Positions 51,448-55,488 of a DNA stretch of 55,488 nucleotides are shown here, piece after piece. The stretch is from an uncultured Actinomycetes bacterium (lineage in GTDB: Bacteria; Actinomycetota; Actinomycetes; Nanopelagicales; Nanopelagicaceae). The notes below the pieces were generated by a model, which saw nothing but the letters and a program-made list of their open reading frames with translations, made no database searches and was not told where the DNA came from. Position numbers and translations under genes: made by a program. Each line of letters starts with the position of its first letter. Position 1 is the first letter of the stretch. The stretch spans positions 1-55,488 of the forward strand of contig CALEGP010000025.1 of assembly GCA_937876245.1 (NCBI GenBank). The letters run 5' to 3'.

Positions 51448-52224
51448 ATGAAATTGGCGCTAGTAACCGGAGCCTCAAGAGGGCTAGGAAAACAAATTGC
51501 CACCAGGCTTGCAGATTGCGGCTACAAAGTCATAGCGGTTTCCAGGACTCCAATGTCAGGGGCGCCCAATGTCGTGAATATTTGTGGGGATGTTGGCGAG
51601 ATTTCTTTTGTTAATTCACTTCAAGAAAATGTTGCGAAGGAACATGGCGTGGTTCAGGTTTTGGTGAATGCCGCTGGAATATTTGGGCCAATTGACCTAA
51701 TCAAGGATGCCGATCCCGCGGAATGGGTAAAAACCATAGTGATTGACGCACTTGCTCCGTATTTTACTTCGCGAGTCTTCTTGCCTGGGATGTTAGAAAG
51801 CAACTGGGGACGAATAATCAACTTGAGTTCGGCTGCCTCCTTACACCCACCTGGAAAATTAAATAGCGCATATGGAACTGCGAAAGTTGCCCTCAATCAA
51901 TTCACCAGACATTTAGCCGCTGAAATAGCTGGATCTGGTGTGACCGCAAATGTAATCCACCCTGGCGATGTCCGAAGTGATATGTGGGCTGATATAAAGA
52001 AGAAAGCGATTGCACTTGGCACGGATGGTGATGATTATAAATCTTGGGTTGATTGGGTTGAAGAAACTGGCGGTGATGACCCTGCGAAGGCGGCAGATTT
52101 AGTCTTGAAATTGCTCACTGATGAAAGCTCTGAAATCAATGGTCGTTTTTGTTGGATCGATAGTCCTCTTCAGGCACCAATACCAAGTTGGGAGGCTCCA
52201 ACCGATGATCGCCCCTGGCTTTAG
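51448..52224 (+). CDS. Short-chain dehydrogenase/reductase
   Basis: A 258-residue classical SDR: TGASRGLG, NAAG, INLSSAAS (catalytic Ser), YGTAKVALN (YxxxK) and VIHPGDVRSDMW. The last 20 residues (SPLQAPIPSWEAPTDDRPWL) form a conserved-looking proline-rich tail. It begins on the base after the reductase stop and ends the rhamnose operon; the convergent lexA follows 21 bp later. The reaction is probably on a rhamnose-derived keto or hydroxy acid, not readable in detail. Confidence 0.86.
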   Translation: MKLALVTGASRGLGKQIATRLADCGYKVIAVSRTPMSGAPNVVNICGDVGEISFVNSLQENVAKEHGVVQVLVNAAGIFGPIDLIKDADPAEWVKTIVIDALAPYFTSRVFLPGMLESNWGRIINLSSAASLHPPGKLNSAYGTAKVALNQFTRHLAAEIAGSGVTANVIHPGDVRSDMWADIKKKAIALGTDGDDYKSWVDWVEETGGDDPAKAADLVLKLLTDESSEINGRFCWIDSPLQAPIPSWEAPTDDRPWL

Positions 52225-52245
52225 GGAGCTGTCAAGAGTTAAGCC

Positions 52246-52908
52246 CTAGCGAATGCTGCGCAGAACTGCAGTGACGATGCCAAGAATCTCGGCGCCATCG
52301 CCTGGGATTGGTGCGTAGTTTTCATTTGCTGGAAGTAACCAATAATGGCCATCCTGTTTTGACCAGGTCTTAACGGTTGCTTCACCATCAATCATGGCGG
52401 CGACAATCTCGCCTTTATTCGCATCTTTCTGGGCGCGGATAACGACATAGTCACCATCGCAGATTGCGACATCAATCATCGAATCGCCTTTAACTTTTAA
52501 CATGTAAATATCGCCCTTGCCGACCAGTGACTCGGGCAATGGGAAAACTTCATCAAAACTTTGTTCGGCCAAAATTGGGGAACCTGCTGCGATCGAACCA
52601 AGGAGTGGAACATTACGAGTTTTTTCTGGCGTAATCACTTCGCCCTCACTTGGATATGTGATCTCTAAAGCGCGCCCCTTTGTGGCATCACGACGGATAA
52701 ATCCCTTTTCAACCAGGGTCTCCAATTGATAGGAGACCGAAGCCGGTGAGGCGAGGCCGGCGGCTTGGCCAATCTCGCGCATTGAAGGGGGATAGCCGTT
52801 GGTCTCAATAGCGCTCCTGATTACATCAAGAATCTTGGCCTGGCGGGGGGTCAGACCATGCTCATTAGCTGGGCCATCAGGAAGCTCGGTTACCTTCTTT
52901 TTACTCAT
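52246..52908 (-). CDS. lexA: LexA repressor
   Basis: The SOS repressor, 220 residues. Winged helix-turn-helix domain at about 20-80 (YPPSMREIGQAAGLASPASV, with recognition helix), Ala108-Gly109 self-cleavage site (SIAAGSP), and catalytic Ser143 (KGDSM) and Lys180 (EATVKTW). RecA-stimulated self-cleavage lifts repression. The ATG is 6 nt after TATCCT, a leaderless pattern, and a LexA box at 52941-52954 lies upstream, so the gene regulates itself. It is divergent from the LysM gene, as lexA and the LysM gene Rv2719c are in mycobacteria. Confidence 0.97.
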   Translation of the reverse strand: MSKKKVTELPDGPANEHGLTPRQAKILDVIRSAIETNGYPPSMREIGQAAGLASPASVSYQLETLVEKGFIRRDATKGRALEITYPSEGEVITPEKTRNVPLLGSIAAGSPILAEQSFDEVFPLPESLVGKGDIYMLKVKGDSMIDVAICDGDYVVIRAQKDANKGEIVAAMIDGEATVKTWSKQDGHYWLLPANENYAPIPGDGAEILGIVTAVLRSIR

Positions 52909-52940
52909 AGTTGAAGGATAAACCAGAAATCAAGAAAAAG

Positions 52941-52954
52941 CGAACATTTGTTCG
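52941..52954. promoter_or_regulatory. LexA box 1 (lexA autoregulation)
   Basis: CGAACATTTGTTCG is a perfect match to the GAACnnnnGTTC SOS-box core with flanking C and G, a 14-bp inverted repeat. It lies 33 bp upstream of lexA, over its probable -35 region, and also just upstream of the LysM gene's -35. Confidence 0.9.
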
Positions 52955-52962
52955 ATTTTGCC

Positions 52963-52991
52963 TTGCAAGTGTCAGCGCCTTAGCCTATAGT
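52963..52991 (+). promoter_or_regulatory. Promoter of the SOS LysM gene
   Basis: TTGCAA (52963-52968) and TATAGT (52986-52991) are separated by exactly 17 bp, a near-consensus housekeeping promoter. Transcription would start near 52998, at the edge of LexA box 2, so LexA bound there would block initiation. Confidence 0.8.
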
Positions 52992-52999
52992 TCTTTTTA

Positions 53000-53012
53000 G
53001 AACACTTGTTCG
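53000..53012. promoter_or_regulatory. LexA box 2 (LysM gene)
   Basis: GAACACTTGTTCG matches the GAACnnnnGTTC core and continues as CGAA on the right. It covers the predicted start of transcription of the LysM gene and so should make that gene strongly damage-inducible. Confidence 0.88.
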
Positions 53013-53064
53013 AATAGAGCGAATCCCCTCGCCCTTTAGAAGCAAGGTTAAGTTGGAGAAGCAG

Positions 53065-53370
53065 ATGAACCAGAGCCGCAGATTAGCCAGAACTTTTGTT
53101 GGCGCATCGCTATTGATAGTGATTTGCGCTGGTTTCAGCGCATCATTGAGCGATCACGGTAATGCAAGTGCAATCGGTGTGAAAACTGGAACTGCTGGTT
53201 ACATGCAAGTTGTTGTCGCATCAGGGGAGAGCATCTGGTCTATTGCGCAGATGCTAAATACGGGCGGTCGATCTGATCTTTCATCCGTCGTTGATCAGAT
53301 CGTTTCGGCCAATGCCTTGGTTTCAACCGAGCTCGCCCCCGGAACCAAGCTCTGGGTTCCAGCTAAGTAA
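53065..53370 (+). CDS. SOS-controlled LysM-domain cell-wall protein (Rv2719c/DivS position)
   Basis: A 101-residue protein with a basic N-terminus, one hydrophobic signal/anchor segment (about residues 11-28) and a LysM domain (about 47-98: VVASGESIWSIAQML ... LAPGTKLWVPAK). It binds peptidoglycan outside the membrane. Position next to lexA and its LexA box match mycobacterial Rv2719c and corynebacterial DivS, which halt division after DNA damage; it is the likely counterpart. There is no separate hydrolase domain. ATG 53065 is behind GGAG; TTG 53053 would overlap that site. Confidence 0.85.
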   Translation: MNQSRRLARTFVGASLLIVICAGFSASLSDHGNASAIGVKTGTAGYMQVVVASGESIWSIAQMLNTGGRSDLSSVVDQIVSANALVSTELAPGTKLWVPAK

Positions 53371-53400
53371 GCGCTAACTAGCGCTAACTAGGGCTAGCCC
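53371..53400. repeat. Tandem 10-bp repeat plus palindrome after the LysM gene
   Basis: GCGCTAACTA occurs twice in a row (53371-53390), followed at once by the palindrome GGGCTAGCCC (53391-53400). The block starts on the base after the LysM stop codon. It may be a transcript end structure; the palindrome has no loop. Confidence 0.5.
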
Positions 53401-53497
53401 ATAATTTCCTCCTTATATAAATCCACCGATAGGAGTAGTTTTCCCAGCAATTGGCTACCACCGTCGGTTGCCACTTATTGCAAATAAGGGGAGAGAA

Positions 53498-55021
53498 ATG
53501 ACTGATTTCGTTTCACCCGGCCAACCTGGAAGTAAGGCAGTTTTCTTGCCACGGTATGACCACTGGATTAACGGAAAGTTTGTAAAACCAACCTCGGGGC
53601 AATACTTCGAAAATATAACTCCAGTTACTGGAAAAGTTTTTTGCGAAGTTGCTCGTGGAAATGCCGCTGATATAGATCTGGCTCTAGATGCCGCTCATGC
53701 AGCAGCCCCGGCTTGGGGTAAAACGTCAGCGACCGAACGCGCAATTATTTTGAACAAAATTGCAGATCGCATGGAAGCAAATGTTGAATCAATTGCAGTT
53801 GCTGAAACTTGGGAAAATGGAAAACCAATTCGCGAGGCGCTTTATGTAGATATCCCACTCGCAATTGATCACTTCCGATATTTTGCTGCCGCAATTCGGG
53901 CGCAAGAAGGAAGTGCTGGTGAACTCGACCATGACACAGTTGCATATCATTTCCACGAGCCACTCGGTGTAGTCGGTCAAATTATTCCTTGGAACTTCCC
54001 AATCTTGATGGCGGTTTGGAAATTAGCGCCAGCGCTAGCCGCTGGAAACTGCGTGGTTTTAAAGCCAGCAGAACAGACACCGGTTTCAATTCACTTCTTA
54101 ATGGATCTCATTAAGGATCTGATTCCAGATGGTGTTCTAAACATCGTTAACGGTTTTGGCGTCGAAGCAGGTAAACCACTTGCATCTTCACCACGTATTG
54201 CAAAAATTGCGTTTACTGGTGAAACATCAACCGGTCGTTTGATCATGCAATATGCCTCAGAGAACATCATTCCGGTAACTCTAGAACTAGGCGGAAAGAG
54301 CCCAAATATCTTCTTCGCCGATGTTGCAGCTGAAAATGACGCCTTTTACGACAAGGCACTCGAAGGCTTCACAATGTTTGCAGTTAACCAAGGTGAAGTT
54401 TGCACCTGTCCTTCTCGCGGGCTTATTGATGCCAAGATTTATGACAAATTCTTGGGCGATGTAACTGCGCGAACCAACGCTATTAAACAGGGCCATCCAC
54501 TTGATCTTTCAACCATGATTGGTGCCCAAGCTAGCAATGATCAATTAGAGAAGATTCTTTCTTACTTTGATATCGGCAAGAAAGAGGGCGCAAAGGTAAT
54601 TACTGGAGGCGAGCGCTCTGATCTTGGCGGCGAACTTTCTGGTGGGTATTACGTTTTGCCTACAATTTTTGAAGGTAAAAATAATATGCGAATCTTCCAA
54701 GAAGAAATATTCGGACCGGTTGTATCCGTAACTAAGTTCGATGGTTTCGATAATGCGATGGAGATTGCAAATGACACCTTGTATGGACTTGGTGCTGGTG
54801 TTTGGACTCGAGACATGAATACTGCTTATCGCGCAGGTCGCGAAATTAAAGCAGGACGTGTTTGGACCAACTGCTATCACGCATATCCTGCAGGAGCCGC
54901 ATTCGGTGGTTATAAGGCTTCAGGTATCGGTCGCGAAAATCATAAAATGATGCTTGATCACTACCAACAGACAAAGAATCTGCTAGTTTCATATTCCCCA
55001 AATAAACTTGGATTCTTTTAA
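53498..55021 (+). CDS. NAD-dependent aldehyde dehydrogenase (ExaC/acetaldehyde type)
   Basis: A 507-residue aldehyde dehydrogenase. Catalytic residues are E263 (LELGGKSPN) and C302 in [11 protein letters not shown], a motif with a second cysteine at 304 that is typical of ExaC/AldB acetaldehyde dehydrogenases. FTGETSTGR is the NAD-binding loop, and the C-terminus ends [10 protein letters not shown], usual for this group. ATG 53498 lies behind GGGGAGAG. Followed 40 bp later by a DUF779 gene, its regular companion in actinobacteria. It may also take lactaldehyde from rhamnose breakdown (inference). Confidence 0.94.
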   Translation: MTDFVSPGQPGSKAVFLPRYDHWINGKFVKPTSGQYFENITPVTGKVFCEVARGNAADIDLALDAAHAAAPAWGKTSATERAIILNKIADRMEANVESIAVAETWENGKPIREALYVDIPLAIDHFRYFAAAIRAQEGSAGELDHDTVAYHFHEPLGVVGQIIPWNFPILMAVWKLAPALAAGNCVVLKPAEQTPVSIHFLMDLIKDLIPDGVLNIVNGFGVEAGKPLASSPRIAKIAFTGETSTGRLIMQYASENIIPVTLELGGKSPNIFFADVAAENDAFYDKALEGFTMFAVNQGEVCTCPSRGLIDAKIYDKFLGDVTARTNAIKQGHPLDLSTMIGAQASNDQLEKILSYFDIGKKEGAKVITGGERSDLGGELSGGYYVLPTIFEGKNNMRIFQEEIFGPVVSVTKFDGFDNAMEIANDTLYGLGAGVWTRDMNTAYRAGREIKAGRVWTNCYHAYPAGAAFGGYKASGIGRENHKMMLDHYQQTKNLLVSYSPNKLGFF

Positions 55022-55061
55022 GCCCATCGACCAGTAATAGACCAGTTATAAAAAGGAAACC

Positions 55062-55463
55062 ATGGAGATCCCGTCACGAGTTGATTACACCGAGGCCGCA
55101 GCAGAGATGTTGCGCAAACTCACCGCAATCAATGGCCCACTGATGTTTCATCAATCAGGTGGTTGTTGTGACGGGTCTTCTCCAATGTGTTACTTAGAAG
55201 GTGAATTTAAAGTTGGCGCGCAAGATGTTTTAGTTGGCGAATTTGTAATAACTGGAATTGAAAAACCAATAAAAGTCTGGATGTCAGTTTCGCAATTTGA
55301 ATATTGGAAACACACCCATTTAACGATCGATCTGGTCGATGGCCGGGGTGGGGGATTCTCTCTGGAGGCCCCAGAGGGTAAGCGCTTCTTAACGCGCTCG
55401 CGCCTATTTACGGATAGCGAATGGGAGATATTGGAGATATCTCCGGTTTCAACCGGCGCTTGA
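55062..55463 (+). CDS. DUF779 family protein
   Basis: A 133-residue DUF779 protein. The conserved cysteine segment HQSGGCCDGSSPMCY is present at about residues 31-45, and the C-terminal part has LTIDLVDGRGGGFSLEAPEGKRFLTRSRLF, typical of the family. It is cotranscribed with the aldehyde dehydrogenase gene, a pairing seen in many actinobacteria (for instance Rv0458-Rv0459). The paired cysteines suggest a redox or metal role supporting the dehydrogenase, still undefined. AAGGAAA precedes the ATG. Confidence 0.92.
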   Translation: MEIPSRVDYTEAAAEMLRKLTAINGPLMFHQSGGCCDGSSPMCYLEGEFKVGAQDVLVGEFVITGIEKPIKVWMSVSQFEYWKHTHLTIDLVDGRGGGFSLEAPEGKRFLTRSRLFTDSEWEILEISPVSTGA

Positions 55464-55488
55464 CCGGGTAATTTCCCCGACACGCCGC

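Noticed and set aside
53371-53400. Tandem GCGCTAACTA copies as a CRISPR or att site
   Set aside because: Only two 10-bp copies with no spacers, and no integrase, cas gene or tRNA nearby.
1-55488. Prophage, transposon or genomic island
   Set aside because: No transposase, integrase, phage structural gene, long terminal inverted repeats or abrupt composition change was seen.

Overview
The window looks like chromosome from a small-genome, moderately AT-rich actinobacterium. The evidence is a lexA gene divergent from a LysM gene with two boxes of the actinobacterial SOS type, an ExaC-type aldehyde dehydrogenase followed by a DUF779 gene, almost no intergenic DNA, and many starts that lie 6-7 nt after a TAnnnT -10 element (leaderless pattern). 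Freshwater Nanopelagicales (the acI group) would fit, but that placement is an inference; no rRNA or tRNA gene is present to test it. I see no mobile element, prophage or CRISPR array.

Layout. 1-4742: end of one sugar ABC permease, an extended SDR, and a CUT1 sugar transporter (binding protein and two permeases, no ATPase). 4756-8825 (-): five sugar or sugar-acid enzymes in one tight operon (HPS/KGPDC-like, structural-zinc-free MDR dehydrogenase, SDR, TIM-barrel isomerase, RraA-like). 8870-13584 (+): uronate genes, with an alpha/beta hydrolase, uxaC, a fructuronate-reductase-like gene and a zinc dehydrogenase. 13571-16448 (-): N-acetylglucosamine use (SIS deaminase, kinase, unusually short NagA). 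16516-20576 (+): D-amino-acid operon (DSD-like PLP enzyme, RidA, SDR, D-aminoacylase-like). 20578-24920 (-): second CUT1 transporter with an uncharacterised TIM-barrel protein.

25097-36122 is a mixed accessory stretch: SnoaL, UbiA, DUF167, an SDR and DenD-like pair, a zinc ribbon with a membrane-anchored serine protease, a class C beta-lactamase-like protein, a DMT exporter, a 49-residue CDGSH-like protein, DUF305, DoxX, an SDR, a secreted HNH nuclease and a small membrane protein.

36196-52224 is a rhamnose / deoxyhexose locus. Leftward runs a kinase-aldolase-HAD-kinase operon. Rightward run a CUT2 transporter (rhaT, P, Q, S), mutarotase rhaM, isomerase rhaI, fused aldolase-dehydrogenase, rhamnulokinase, aldo-keto reductase and SDR. 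Together these import L-rhamnose and split it to DHAP and lactaldehyde, which is then oxidised or reduced. 52246-53370 is lexA and an SOS-controlled LysM protein. 53498-55463 is aldehyde dehydrogenase plus DUF779.

Throughout, catabolic genes are present without local regulators (LexA is the only DNA-binding regulator seen), and both CUT1 systems lack an ATPase gene, so control and transport energy must come from genes elsewhere.
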